Numbered from the stretch's first letter, positions 50,910 to 59,915 are shown. The stretch is DNA of 64,000 nucleotides from Paraburkholderia sediminicola (GCF_902859805.1 NZ_CADIKC010000007.1:248001-312000); one strand, 5' to 3'. Notes: generated from the sequence alone by a model not told the origin. Translations and numbers: made by a program.

Positions 50910-51416
50910 CTACTTCTGCCCCATCAGCGTATCCATCGTTTCGCCGCGCACCACGATCTCAGTACGCCGGTTCAGCGCGCGCCCTTCGGCCGTGTCGTTG
51001 CTGGCGACGGGGTTGTTGTAGGCGTAGCCCTTCGTGCGGATCCGCTCTAACACCACGCCGTGCGCCACGAGCGCATAACCGACCGCCGTGGCGCGCGATT
51101 CGGAAAGCTGCTGGTTATAGTCGAGCGTGCCGACATTGTCGGTGTAACCTTCAACCAGCACGGGCTTCCTGCTGCGCTTGAGCAGAACAGCAGAACGATT
51201 GATCACCGCCGCCGCATCACCGCGTACTTCAGATTTGCCGAACTCGAACAGCGCGGCTTCCGGCAGCTTGACTGAAACACCATCGGCAACCGGCGTCACC
51301 TCGATGCCGACAGCCTTATTCAACGATGTTTCATTGTCGCGGTTCAGCGGCGCCGCGCAACCCGCCATCAGCACGACAGACATTGCGCATGCAGAAGCGC
51401 CCAGGAACGTTTTCAT
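50910..51416 (-). CDS. OmpA-family lipoprotein
   Basis: A 168-residue protein. The signal peptide ends in the lipobox LMAGC (Cys20), so it is lipidated. A short linker leads to the OmpA-like peptidoglycan-binding domain (about 50-160) with FEFGKSEV, VEGYTDNVGTLDYNQQLSES and the downstream NRRTEIVV, which contains the Arg that contacts diaminopimelate. AAGGAGAT lies seven bases before the ATG. CCTTCAATAT is duplicated just upstream (about 51430-51450). Located in the outer membrane, anchoring it to the wall. Confidence 0.93.
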   Translation of the reverse strand: MKTFLGASACAMSVVLMAGCAAPLNRDNETSLNKAVGIEVTPVADGVSVKLPEAALFEFGKSEVRGDAAAVINRSAVLLKRSRKPVLVEGYTDNVGTLDYNQQLSESRATAVGYALVAHGVVLERIRTKGYAYNNPVASNDTAEGRALNRRTEIVVRGETMDTLMGQK

Positions 51417-51655
51417 GGTTCTTTATCTCCTTCAATATCCTTCAATATCCGATCACAAGGCACGCCCTTCGATCGCGGGCGGGCCGTCGACTTGTTAAAG
51501 CACGAAGGTTGTATCGCGCGTCGCTGGACGAGGAGAATCGGAGCTGTCTGAAATCGCTGTGCTGATTGGGGCAGGCTCGTCTGGCATGGTGATCGACTTA
51601 CATTCCCGATGGGACGACAGGTGAGGGACTCACGATCCTCTGACAACTGCGCCGT

Positions 51656-51661
51656 TATAAT
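51656..51661 (+). promoter_or_regulatory. TATAAT box just before ubiC
   Basis: A perfect -10 hexamer ends nine bases before the ubiC ATG at 51670. If used, transcription would start at about 51667-51669, giving a leaderless or near-leaderless mRNA. No SD sequence precedes this ATG, which fits. No good -35 is visible 17 bases upstream. Confidence 0.45.
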
Positions 51662-51669
51662 CCGACACC

Positions 51670-52428
51670 ATGCCCATCCGTTTCGATGCCGCCGACGCCC
51701 ACTGGCGTATCGCGCCCTTACCCGGTTTTAGTGCCGCCCAGAAAGACTGGTTGACCCGCGGTGGATCGCTGACCGCGCATCTGCGCACGCTCGGCGCGGT
51801 TGCCGTGCGCGTGACGCGCGAAGCCGTCGCGCTGCCGTGGGCCGACGAACACGCCGCGCTCGGCCTCGCGCCGCGTGCGCCGGTGTGGGTCCGGGAGGTG
51901 GTGTTGTCGGTCGACGGCGTGCCGTTTGTCGCGGCGCACAGTGTCGCGCCGTTGGCCGCGAGCGTCGGCGTATGGCAGGCCACGCGAAGCTTACGCACGC
52001 GGCCGCTCGCCGAGTTGCTGTACAGCGATAGCAGCGTCGCACGATCGTCACTGGTGAGCCGAAGGCTGACGGCGCGTCATCCGTTGTACCGGCTGGCCGC
52101 GGTTGAGATCGGCGGCATGTCTCCGCATTCGCTGGTCGCGCGTCGCTCGGTATTCGAGCGCCACGGTGCGCCCTTGATGGTCACGGAGTGCATGTTGCCT
52201 GCGCTGTGGGCGCAGTTGGCGTCTTCGGCGCAAACACCGTCAGCGGACCCTGCATCCACCCACGTTCATGCACCGCCGCGCACTCATGTGCGGGAACACG
52301 GCCGGCCGCTTGAGCACACGGTGTCGCGCGCCCATGGTGCGCCGCGCGCAGAGCCAGGACAGCTTTCCGAACGGGATGCGCGTGAATCCGGGCAAGCGCC
52401 CGCATCGGACCGTAAGGAAAAGCGCTGA
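51670..52428 (+). CDS. ubiC: Chorismate pyruvate-lyase
   Basis: A 252-residue protein whose first about 180 residues match UbiC, which converts chorismate to 4-hydroxybenzoate and pyruvate for ubiquinone synthesis. Seen are AQKDWLTRGGSLTAHLR, APVWVREVVLSVDG with the substrate-binding Arg, RTRPLAELLYSDSS and LMVTECMLPALW with the active-site Glu. About 65 extra C-terminal residues are a low-complexity His/Arg/Pro-rich tail absent from E. coli UbiC. Its stop overlaps the next ATG by one base, so they are co-translated. Confidence 0.9.
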   Translation: MPIRFDAADAHWRIAPLPGFSAAQKDWLTRGGSLTAHLRTLGAVAVRVTREAVALPWADEHAALGLAPRAPVWVREVVLSVDGVPFVAAHSVAPLAASVGVWQATRSLRTRPLAELLYSDSSVARSSLVSRRLTARHPLYRLAAVEIGGMSPHSLVARRSVFERHGAPLMVTECMLPALWAQLASSAQTPSADPASTHVHAPPRTHVREHGRPLEHTVSRAHGAPRAEPGQLSERDARESGQAPASDRKEKR

Positions 52429-52904
52429 TGCTGCGCGGCTTTCCTCCCGTCGTCGCGGCGGATACGCACACACTGATTCTCGGCAGCTTTCCCGGCGAGG
52501 CGTCGCTGGCCGCGACGGAGTATTACGCGCATCCGCGTAACCAGTTCTGGCGTTTGTTGGGGGAGGTGCTCGGCGAGGCGGGGTTGCATCAGCTTACGTA
52601 TGAAGCGCGACTCGAACGCGTGTTGAAGCACGGCATTGGCATTTGGGATGTGCTCGCCGCATGCCATCGCGAAGGCAGTCTCGATTCGGCGATCCGCAAT
52701 GCGAAGCCGAACGATTTCGATGCGCTGCGCGAGCATGCGCCGCGGCTGAAGAGGGTGTGCTTCAACGGGAAGACGGCGGGGCGATTTGCGGAGGTAATCG
52801 GAGCGGCGGGCTATGAAACGCTCGTGCTGCCTTCGTCCAGCCCGGCAAATGCGATGCTGTCGTTCGAGCAGAAATTCGCTGTCTGGCGGCAGATTCTCGA
52901 TTGA
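52428..52904 (+). CDS. DNA-deoxyinosine glycosylase (UDG family 6)
   Basis: A 158-residue protein that removes hypoxanthine (deaminated adenine) from DNA. Family features are ILGSFPGEASLAATEYYAHP, RNQFWRLLGE, GIGIWDVL and LPSSSPAN in the last third. The start overlaps the ubiC stop (TGATG). A decayed second copy of its last 60 codons lies at 53642-53821, so the gene's 3' end has been replaced or duplicated. The enzyme itself looks intact. Confidence 0.9.
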   Translation: MLRGFPPVVAADTHTLILGSFPGEASLAATEYYAHPRNQFWRLLGEVLGEAGLHQLTYEARLERVLKHGIGIWDVLAACHREGSLDSAIRNAKPNDFDALREHAPRLKRVCFNGKTAGRFAEVIGAAGYETLVLPSSSPANAMLSFEQKFAVWRQILD

Positions 52905-53083
52905 TTGATGCCCAACGCTTTTTGCCGGAAATGTGGTGGACGCACCGGATGGGATGTCGCTTTGCAGTAGGATGGAACCAAAACAAAATCAAGGGGAAGC
53001 ACGCGCGTTTGGGCCTCGCATCTATCGCATATAGCCAGACGTTAGCGTTCGGCTATTGATAGTTTGGTTGCAGGAGAATCACC

Positions 53084-53584
53084 ATGACCGACCATACGAA
53101 TGCGGACCTTGTCGCACGAGCCGTCGAGTTGTTGAATGGCCAGCCGTATTTCAACGTCGCAACCGAGAGCGATGGGCAACCTTGGAATACGCCGGTTTGG
53201 GCCGCGAGGAGTAGAGACCTGAGCCTCTACTGGTCATCATGGGTCAAGGCGGTCCACTCGCAGAACATTGAGAAGAATCCACGAGTCTTCCTCACTCTCT
53301 TTGACTCAACACGCAAACGCGGGACTAACAACCTGCGCTGCCTTTATCTTCAATGCACTGCTGCCGCTGTCGTTGACCCGGGTGAAGCACAGGAAGTCGC
53401 AGCGCTCCTCTATCCGGGAGACGTCGTCGAGCTGGCCGACTTTCTTGGGAGTGGCCAAAAGCGCTTCTATAAGGCCATTCCAACGCAAGTGTGGCTCAAC
53501 TGCCTGTCTGAACGTGAGCTCACGCCGTCGACTGTCAAAATGCGCGTTGAGGTTCCATTGGAACTGCTGCAAGCTGCCACCTGA
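53084..53584 (+). CDS. Pyridoxamine-phosphate-oxidase-like flavin protein
   Basis: A 166-residue split-barrel protein. It opens MTDHTNADLVARAVELLNGQ, then a beta core FNVATESDGQPWNTPVWAAR and LYWSSWVKAVHSQNIEKNPR, typical of PNPOx-family (FMN or F420) proteins; the substrate is unknown. CAGGAG lies eight bases before the ATG. Codon use is slightly less biased than the flanks, and the gene sits between an intact glycosylase gene and a remnant of one, so it looks inserted. A TAGCC/GGCTA inverted repeat lies at 53033-53056. Confidence 0.85.
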   Translation: MTDHTNADLVARAVELLNGQPYFNVATESDGQPWNTPVWAARSRDLSLYWSSWVKAVHSQNIEKNPRVFLTLFDSTRKRGTNNLRCLYLQCTAAAVVDPGEAQEVAALLYPGDVVELADFLGSGQKRFYKAIPTQVWLNCLSERELTPSTVKMRVEVPLELLQAAT

Positions 53585-53641
53585 TTGCTCGCTCGAGTGA
53601 ACCGCTGGGGCGGTCCATCCGGGTAGTGATATTTATCTTCG

Positions 53642-53821
53642 CTCCGCGCCCACGCGCGGCAGCTTGCCAAGGTCTGCTTCAACGCCAGAACGGCGAGCCG
53701 CTTTGCGCCGGGGATCGGCGAAGCGGGCTGCGCCGCCCTCGTATTGCCTTCGTCGAGTCCGGCGAATGCTATGCTCTCGTTCGATCAAAAAATTGCGTCT
53801 CTGGCGCGACATCCTTACATG
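53642..53821 (+). pseudogene. Remnant of a deoxyinosine glycosylase 3' end
   Basis: Translated from 53642 the fragment reads LRAHARQLAKVCFNARTASR, then ALVLPSSSPANAMLSFDQK. This matches LREHAPRLKRVCFNGKTAGR and LVLPSSSPANAMLSFEQK of the intact gene. After a one- or two-base frame change near 53797, TGGCGCGACATCCTTACATGA gives WRDILT and stop, aligning with the intact WRQILD and stop. The stop overlaps the next ATG (ATGA), so this is the ancestral 3' end of a glycosylase that was coupled to the speE-like gene. The 5' part is missing. Confidence 0.8.
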
Positions 53822-54742
53822 ACGAAACTGATCAAGCGCGCCTCGGCTGAAGCCCGTGCTTTCCGCAACAAAGACGCTGACGCCCACGACACCACGCTGA
53901 ACAAACAGAAAGCGGTGCGCAATAAAAAGCGCGCGCCGCACGACGACGATCTGCACGACGCGCCGCAAATTGAAGCGCCGCGCAAGCCGCGTTTCGCACC
54001 GGTTACGTTCTCGGAGGAGGGCGGTGTGCGCTTCCTGCACTTCGGTACGGAATGGGTGCAAGGCGCCATGCGCCTGCGCAAGCCGGATCACATCGAACTT
54101 GAATACGCGCAGCAGATGATGGGCTGGTTGCTGTTCATCGAGACGCCCAGGCGGATCGTCCAGCTCGGTCTCGGCGCCGCCGCACTGACCAAATTTGCGC
54201 ATCGCTTCCTCAAGCGCGCCAAAGTCGAAGCGGTCGAAGTGAACCCGGCCGTGGTCGTGGCCGCGCGCACGATGTTCGAGCTGCCGCACGACGACGCCCG
54301 TCTGACCGTGCACGAAATGGACGCATGGGACTTCGTCAACGACCGCGGTAACCACGGCACGATCGGCGCGTTGCAAATCGACGTCTACGATGCCACCGCG
54401 CGTGGCCCGGTGCTCGACAGCGTTGGCTTCTACCGCGCGGTGCGCGCGTGCTTGACTGACGCGGGCGTGGTGACGGTGAACCTGTTCGGCGATCATCCGA
54501 GCTTCGTGCGCAACATGAAGCGTCTCAACGAAGCCTTCGACGGCCGCGTGGTCGCGCTGCCGGAAGTGCACGACGGCAACCGCATCGCCATCGCGTTCTC
54601 GGGCCCGGCGCTCGACGTGCCGTTCACGACGCTACAAGCGCGCGCGAAGCTGATCGAAGCGGAACTCGGCTTGCCGGCGCGCAAGTGGATCAAGGGTCTG
54701 CAGGAATCGACCGGACAGAACGGCAGTTCGTTCTCGATCTGA
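53819..54742 (+). CDS. Spermidine synthase-like methyltransferase-fold protein
   Basis: A 307-residue protein. The first about 60 residues are charged and probably disordered. The SAM-like Rossmann domain follows: VQLGLGAAALTKFAHRFLKR, VEAVEVNPAVVVAARTMF and the acidic IDVYDATARGPV. These match SpeE-type enzymes but lack a clear aminopropyl-donor signature, so spermidine synthase activity is not certain. The start at 53819 lacks an SD and overlaps the stop of the glycosylase remnant, so it was formerly translated by coupling. The present mode of initiation is unclear. Confidence 0.85.
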   Translation: MTKLIKRASAEARAFRNKDADAHDTTLNKQKAVRNKKRAPHDDDLHDAPQIEAPRKPRFAPVTFSEEGGVRFLHFGTEWVQGAMRLRKPDHIELEYAQQMMGWLLFIETPRRIVQLGLGAAALTKFAHRFLKRAKVEAVEVNPAVVVAARTMFELPHDDARLTVHEMDAWDFVNDRGNHGTIGALQIDVYDATARGPVLDSVGFYRAVRACLTDAGVVTVNLFGDHPSFVRNMKRLNEAFDGRVVALPEVHDGNRIAIAFSGPALDVPFTTLQARAKLIEAELGLPARKWIKGLQESTGQNGSSFSI

Positions 54743-55139
54743 TGTGAGAATGGGTCGGGCCGCTTAATGCCGCGTAAGGCTAGTTGAGGCTGGTCCGACC
54801 CAGGCTTCCCCGTTGCGCTGATGCGACGGTTTTCCAACCGATTCCCCACTGCGTTGTCCGGCTGGTTTGATATCCCCGGATACCCAGCATGCATCGCATC
54901 CATCGGCGGCCCAGCCCCCGCGTCCAACCCCCTCACGGCCACCCCTCACCTCTGCTAAACCACCGCCCCGCGCGCCCCAGCAGCACATTTGCGCATCGGG
55001 TCGTCCCTGCTTGACCGGATGTTCTCGGCTCCTATACTCTTTCGAAGCTTTCGGGGGACCCGTGGCCTACCTGCGACGGGAGATCCACCACCCGTCCACA
55101 CACGGGCCAACATTTCAATAATAGGGAAGAGGAGACGTC
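54743..55139. other. Promoter region of the DUF3311-symporter operon
   Basis: The gap has a good sigma-70 pair: TTGACC (55011-55016), 16 bases, TATACT (55033-55038). This gives a leader of about 95 bases. No gene is visible in the rest of the gap. Confidence 0.6.
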
Positions 55140-55379
55140 ATGGCTCACGACGCCGACGCGAACAAGGCCAGCAAGCACTGGCTCTGGTTGCTGCTGTTGC
55201 CCTGGATCGCGATGATCTGGGTGCCGTCATATAACAAGGTCGAACCGCAGCTGTTCGATTTTCCGTTCTTCTACTGGTACCAGCTGCTGTGGGTGTTGAT
55301 CAGCGCGATCATCACGGCGCTCGTGTACTTCAAGACCAAGACCCGCTCGACGGGCAGCTCGCAAGGGGGCGCACAATAA
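55140..55379 (+). CDS. DUF3311 small membrane protein
   Basis: A 79-residue protein with two predicted TM helices (about 14-34 and 44-66) and a polar C-terminus. The motif WLWLLLLPWIAMIWVPSYNK and FPFFYWYQLLWV is typical of DUF3311. These proteins are encoded just before sodium:solute symporters and are thought to be accessory subunits. GAGGAG precedes the ATG. The stop overlaps the symporter start by one base (TAATG). Confidence 0.93.
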   Translation: MAHDADANKASKHWLWLLLLPWIAMIWVPSYNKVEPQLFDFPFFYWYQLLWVLISAIITALVYFKTKTRSTGSSQGGAQ

Positions 55380-56929
55380 TGAACGCCACCGCAACATTCG
55401 TCTTCGTCCTGTTTTTTATCGGCGTCACCATTCTCGGTTTTGTCGCGGCTCACTGGCGCAAGGGCGACCTCGCCCATCTGGAAGAGTGGGGCCTCGGCGG
55501 CCGCCGCTTCGGCACTATCGTCACGTGGTTCCTGCTGGGTGGCGACCTGTACACCGCTTACACCTTCATCGCCGTGCCGGCGCTGGTGTTCGGTGCGGGC
55601 GCAACGGGTTTCTTCGCTCTGCCGTACACGATCCTGATCTATCCGTTCGCGTTCGTCGTGTTCCCGAAACTGTGGAGCATCGCCAAACGTCAGGGTTACG
55701 TGACATCGGCCGACTTCGTCTCGGCTCGCTATGGCAGCCGCATGCTGGCGCTGGCGATCGCCGTGACCGGCATCGTCGCGACGATGCCGTACATCGCGCT
55801 GCAACTGGTCGGTATCGAAGTGGTGATCGGCGCCTTGGGTTTCGACACCAAGGGCTTCGTCGGCGATCTGCCGCTGATCATCGCGTTCGCGATTCTGGCG
55901 GCTTACACGTACACGTCGGGCCTGCGCGCGCCGGCCATGATCGCGGTCGTCAAGGACGTGCTGATCTACATCGTGATCTTTGCCGCGATCATCGTGATTC
56001 CGCCGCAACTGGGCGGCTTCGGCCATATCTTCAGCGTGGTGCCGCCTGCCAAGCTGCTGCTGAAGGCGCCGGACGTGTCGAGCCTGAACGGCTACAGCGC
56101 GTACGCGACGCTTGCAGTAGGTTCGGCGCTTGCCCTGTTCCTGTACCCGCACTCGATTACCGCGGTGCTGTCGTCGAAGTCGGGTAACACGATCCGCCGC
56201 AACATGGCGATGCTGCCGGCCTACTCGCTGGTGCTTGGCCTGCTCGCGCTGCTGGGCTTCATGGCGCTGGCTTCGGGCGTGAAGGACATGCCGGAATTCG
56301 CGCCGTACTTCAAGGCGTTCGGCCCGAACTTCGCGGTGCCGGCGCTGTTCCTGCACTTCTTCCCGTCGTGGTTCGTCGGCGTGGCCTTCGCGGCGATCGG
56401 TATCGGCGCGCTGGTGCCGGCGGCGATCATGTCGATTGCGGCAGCGAACCTGTACACGCGCAACATCCACAAGGAGTTCGTGAACCGGAACATGTCGCAT
56501 GAGCAGGAGACCAATGTCGCGAAGCTGGTGTCGCTGATCGTCAAGGTCGGCGCGGTCGCGTTCATTCTCGGTCTGCCGCTCACGTATGCGATCCAGTTGC
56601 AACTGCTGGGCGGCATCTGGATCATCCAGACGTTGCCGGCCATCGTGCTGGGTCTGTACACGCGTGTGCTTGACTACCGTGGCCTGCTCATCGGCTGGGC
56701 GGTCGGTATCGCAACCGGCACGTGGATGGCGATTTCGCTGAAGCTGGCGGGCTCGATCTTCACGATCCACCTGTTCGGCATGGCGATTCCGGGCTACGCG
56801 GCGGTGTGGTCGCTGATCGTCAACCTGGTGGTGTCCGTGGTGGTGAGCCTGCTGGTGCGCGTGTTCGGCATGCAGCGCGCCGAGGACCGTACCCGTCCGG
56901 AAGACTATCTGGACGTGGTCGAAGGCTAA
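55379..56929 (+). CDS. Sodium:solute symporter (MctP-type, monocarboxylates)
   Basis: A 516-residue SSS-family transporter with about 13 TM helices. The start at 55379 follows the DUF3311 stop. Family features are GLGGRRFGTIVTWFLLGGDL and GFFALPYTILIYPFAFVVFP, with YHPHSITA-type signature (LYPHSITAVLSS) and ALVPAAIMSIAAANLYTRNI. Close relatives (MctP of Rhizobium) carry lactate, pyruvate, propionate or alanine, so the same range is probable here. A terminator follows at 56958-56991. Confidence 0.92.
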   Translation: MNATATFVFVLFFIGVTILGFVAAHWRKGDLAHLEEWGLGGRRFGTIVTWFLLGGDLYTAYTFIAVPALVFGAGATGFFALPYTILIYPFAFVVFPKLWSIAKRQGYVTSADFVSARYGSRMLALAIAVTGIVATMPYIALQLVGIEVVIGALGFDTKGFVGDLPLIIAFAILAAYTYTSGLRAPAMIAVVKDVLIYIVIFAAIIVIPPQLGGFGHIFSVVPPAKLLLKAPDVSSLNGYSAYATLAVGSALALFLYPHSITAVLSSKSGNTIRRNMAMLPAYSLVLGLLALLGFMALASGVKDMPEFAPYFKAFGPNFAVPALFLHFFPSWFVGVAFAAIGIGALVPAAIMSIAAANLYTRNIHKEFVNRNMSHEQETNVAKLVSLIVKVGAVAFILGLPLTYAIQLQLLGGIWIIQTLPAIVLGLYTRVLDYRGLLIGWAVGIATGTWMAISLKLAGSIFTIHLFGMAIPGYAAVWSLIVNLVVSVVVSLLVRVFGMQRAEDRTRPEDYLDVVEG

Positions 56930-56957
56930 GTCAGCCGTTCCATCTCGCCGGAAAAGC

Positions 56958-56991
56958 AACGCCCGCAGACAAAAGTTTGCGGGCGTTTGTC
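56958..56991 (+). terminator. Terminator of the symporter operon
   Basis: AACGCCCGCA (56958-56967) pairs with TGCGGGCGTT (56978-56987), followed by TGTCTTTC. Confidence 0.8.
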
Positions 56992-57053
56992 TTTCCGGGG
57001 CACTCCAGGGCACGATAGCGGAACCGTCCTTCAAAGCGTCCGTCGCGCGAGCC

Positions 57054-58178
57054 ATGGCTTCTGCCGATTCCCCCCGTGTCGTTGTCCGTCGCTCGGCCAT
57101 CAGCCGTATGGTGCGAACGATCACGTCGCCGTACTACCGCTATCGCCACGCGAAGGTGCTGCATAGCCTGCGCGTCGGCATCGCGATGCTGGTGTCGATT
57201 CTTGCGACCACCGGGATCAACATTCCGCACGGCATCTGGTCGTCGGTGACCCTGCTGGTAGTGATCGGCGGTTTGCAGCATCACGGCAACATCCGCAAGA
57301 AAGCTGCGGACCGGGCGGCGGGAACCCTGCTTGGCGCGGTGATCGGGCTTGCGCTCATCCTGACGCAGAATCTGACCGGGTCGCTGCCGCTGACCTATGT
57401 GCTGATGTCGATCGTCGCGGGGATCTGCGCGTGGTTCGCGATTGGATCGTCGGGATATATCGGCCTGCTGACGGCGATCACGATGTGCATCGTCGCGGGT
57501 CATGGCGACAACCTGATCGACGTCGGTCTATGGCGCACGTTGAACGTGCTGATCGGTATTGTGATCGCGCTGGCGTTTTCGTTCGCGTTGCCGCTGCACG
57601 CGACTTATTCGTGGCGCTACGGGATTGCCGCCAATCTGCGCGACTGCGCGCGGATCTACACCCGTTTGCTGGAAGGCGAAACGATCAGCGAGGACGAACA
57701 GGTCAAACGCTTCCTCGCGATCAACAAGCGGCTGGTGCAGTTGCGCTCGCTGATGCCTTCGGTGGCGAAGGAGATCGATGTGCCGCAGGCGAAGCTCGAA
57801 GAGATCCAGCGCTTGCATCGTTCGGTGCTCAGTTCGCTGGAGTTGCTGGCGACCGGCCCGCTGATGCGCGCCGACGCCGCGGCGCGCGCTGCCTATGCGC
57901 GGGAGTGCGGCGTCGAGGTGCACGCCGTGCGCGGCATGCTGTTGGCGATCGCGCGCGGCCTGCGCTTTGGCCGCGCGACGCACTTCGGCATTCCGCCTGC
58001 TACGCCGCTTACCGATGTGTGCAGCGGCGTGGCGCTTGACTTACCGCCTGACTTGCAGGGGCCGTACTGGCTCGGGCAGCGGCTTGCGGAACAGGTGGAC
58101 CGGTTGCGTGCTTTGCTGCTGGAGACTGAGCCGAACTGGAACATCGAACGGCATTCGCGCAGTTTGCTGAAGGTTTAG
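57054..58178 (+). CDS. FUSC-family inner-membrane protein
   Basis: A 374-residue protein with six TM helices in the first half (about 40-180). It reads HSLRVGIAMLVSILATTGIN, IWSSVTLLVVIGGLQHHGNI and RKKAADRAAGTLLGAVIGLA, a classic FUSC/YccC start. The second half (about 190-374) is cytoplasmic and helical. Members resemble aromatic carboxylic acid exporters (AaeB) or fusaric acid resistance proteins, but the short single-unit form has no proven substrate. There is no accessory gene nearby. Confidence 0.88.
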   Translation: MASADSPRVVVRRSAISRMVRTITSPYYRYRHAKVLHSLRVGIAMLVSILATTGINIPHGIWSSVTLLVVIGGLQHHGNIRKKAADRAAGTLLGAVIGLALILTQNLTGSLPLTYVLMSIVAGICAWFAIGSSGYIGLLTAITMCIVAGHGDNLIDVGLWRTLNVLIGIVIALAFSFALPLHATYSWRYGIAANLRDCARIYTRLLEGETISEDEQVKRFLAINKRLVQLRSLMPSVAKEIDVPQAKLEEIQRLHRSVLSSLELLATGPLMRADAAARAAYARECGVEVHAVRGMLLAIARGLRFGRATHFGIPPATPLTDVCSGVALDLPPDLQGPYWLGQRLAEQVDRLRALLLETEPNWNIERHSRSLLKV

Positions 58179-58274
58179 AGCGCAATGCTCAGGGCCGCGT
58201 GCCCTTTGTTGACGCCCGCCGCGGCTGCTGCGGCAATCGGCCCACAGCGGACCAGCGGACCACGCACGAGAGGC

Positions 58275-58697
58275 TTACTCTTCCGGTACCGTCACCATCC
58301 AGGCGAGACCGAAGCGGTCCACCAGCATCCCGAACCCCTTGCTCCAGAAGGTGGGCTGAAACGGCATCATGACCTGTCCGCCGTCGGCAAGCGCGTTGAA
58401 GTATTTTTCGGCCGAGGCGGCGTCGTCGGCCGTGAGCGACAGGCTGAAACCGTTCATCGGGCCGGCTTGAGGGTCGCAGTGGCCGTCGGACGCCATCCAG
58501 TTGGTCGAGCCGAGCTTGATCGTGGCGTGCATGATCTTTTCTTCCAGACCGGGCCGTGGCTGGTTCTGCGGGTCGGGGCTGGGCGGCGCGTCCTTGTAGC
58601 GCATCAGTAGCAATACTTCGGCGCCGAGCTTTTCGGTGTAGTACTTGAGCGCTTCTTCACAGCGGCCGTTGAAAAATACATAAGGCTGAACGTACAT
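58275..58697 (-). CDS. PhnB-like VOC-family protein
   Basis: A 140-residue protein. The start at 58697 follows AGGAGA. MYVQPYVFFNGRCEEALKYY is the family opening; MHATIKLGSTNWMASDG, and DRFGLAWMVTVPEE closes it. Such proteins have the VOC fold but often lack metal ligands; the function is not known. Upstream 58800-58860 is a low-complexity run of GCAGAAGGC-type units, not coding. Confidence 0.9.
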   Translation of the reverse strand: MYVQPYVFFNGRCEEALKYYTEKLGAEVLLLMRYKDAPPSPDPQNQPRPGLEEKIMHATIKLGSTNWMASDGHCDPQAGPMNGFSLSLTADDAASAEKYFNALADGGQVMMPFQPTFWSKGFGMLVDRFGLAWMVTVPEE

Positions 58698-58890
58698 GAT
58701 CGTCTCCTGGAATAGGACCAGCGGCGCCGCGTTCCTTCGGCAAATGGCAGCGATGAGCGGGCGTGGAGACGATTGTAGTCGTCTGCTGGAGCAGCGATTG
58801 TGACATTGTGTCGACGGCAGAAGGCGGACGGCGGGTAGCAGAAGGCAGAAGGCAGGCGGGGCACCGCCGATCGGCGACTGGGTAAACGCC

Positions 58891-58925
58891 AAGCGGCCCT
58901 GAACCGGAAAGGTTCAGGGCCGCTT
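58891..58925. terminator. Long hairpin after tal
   Basis: AAGCGGCCCTGAACC (58891-58905) pairs perfectly with GGTTCAGGGCCGCTT (58911-58925) around a GGAAA loop. It lies 36 bases after the transaldolase stop. The U-tract on the minus strand is weak, but the stem is 15 bases. Confidence 0.75.
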
Positions 58926-58961
58926 GCTTAACGGCGTGTTCAAGCTGTACCGTAGCGGGCT

Positions 58962-59915
58962 TTAACGCAGCGCTTCGATCATCTTTTCCAGCTTGACGGC
59001 GTCTGCCGCGAACGCGCGAATGCCTTCAGCGAGCTTTTCGGTCGCCATGGCTTCGTCGTTGACGAGGAAACGGAACGACGATTCGTCGACCGGCACGCGT
59101 TCGATATCCACGCCCGTGCCCATTTCGGGCGACAGATTGCGCTCGACCTTCTCGGTGCTCTCCTGCAGCTTTTGCAGCAGATCCGGGCTGATGGTCAGCA
59201 GATCGCAGCCGGCCAGTTCCAGAATCTGGCCCGGAGTGCGGAAGCTCGCGCCCATCACCTCGGTCTTGTAGCCGAACTTCTTGTAGTACGCGTAAATGCG
59301 GCGCACCGATTTGACGCCCGGATCGTTGGCGCCGCCGTCTTTCGCTTCGTCCCACGCGCTGCCGGCATTCTTCTTGTACCAGTCGTAGATGCGGCCGACG
59401 AACGGCGAAATCAGTTGCGCGCCTGCTTCGGCACAGGCGGCGGCCTGCGCGAGCGAGAACAGCAGCGTCATGTTGCAGTGGATGCCTTCCTTCTGCAGCA
59501 CTTCGGCGGCGCGGATGCCTTCCCACGTGGAGGCCAGCTTGATCAGCACGCGTTCGCGGCCAATGCCGTGTTCTTTGTACAGGGCGATCAGCTCGCGGCC
59601 CTTGGCGATCGACGCCTCGGTGTCGAACGAGAGACGTGCATCCACTTCGGTCGACACGCGACCCGGGATGATCTTGAGAATTTCTGTGCCGAACGCGATC
59701 AGCAACTGGTCGATGATCGCGCCGACCGGCTTCGACGCATGCGCCTTCACGGTCTTTTCGAGCAGCGGCTTGTAGTCGTCTTTCTGGACGGCCTTCAGAA
59801 TCAGCGACGGATTGGTGGTCGCGTCCTGCGGCTTGTACTGGGCAAGCTGCTGGAAGTCGCCGGTATCGGCCACGACGGTGGTGTATTGCTTGAGTTGATC
59901 GAGTGCGGTTGTCAT
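58962..59915 (-). CDS. tal: Transaldolase
   Basis: A 317-residue TalB-type enzyme of the pentose phosphate pathway. Residues include TALDQLKQYTTVVADTGDFQ, PQDATTNPSLILKA, and RVLIKLASTWEGIRAAEVLQ, which contains the Schiff-base Lys. The last part has GASFRTPGQILELAGCDLLT and LTISPDLL. It transfers dihydroxyacetone between sugar phosphates in the cytosol. No adjacent pathway gene is present. Confidence 0.96.
   Translation of the reverse strand: MTTALDQLKQYTTVVADTGDFQQLAQYKPQDATTNPSLILKAVQKDDYKPLLEKTVKAHASKPVGAIIDQLLIAFGTEILKIIPGRVSTEVDARLSFDTEASIAKGRELIALYKEHGIGRERVLIKLASTWEGIRAAEVLQKEGIHCNMTLLFSLAQAAACAEAGAQLISPFVGRIYDWYKKNAGSAWDEAKDGGANDPGVKSVRRIYAYYKKFGYKTEVMGASFRTPGQILELAGCDLLTISPDLLQKLQESTEKVERNLSPEMGTGVDIERVPVDESSFRFLVNDEAMATEKLAEGIRAFAADAVKLEKMIEALR

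Noticed and set aside
58800..58860. Apparent tandem repeat of GCAGAAGGC
   Set aside because: Only a few imperfect units in a GC-rich leader; probably low-complexity drift and not a satellite.
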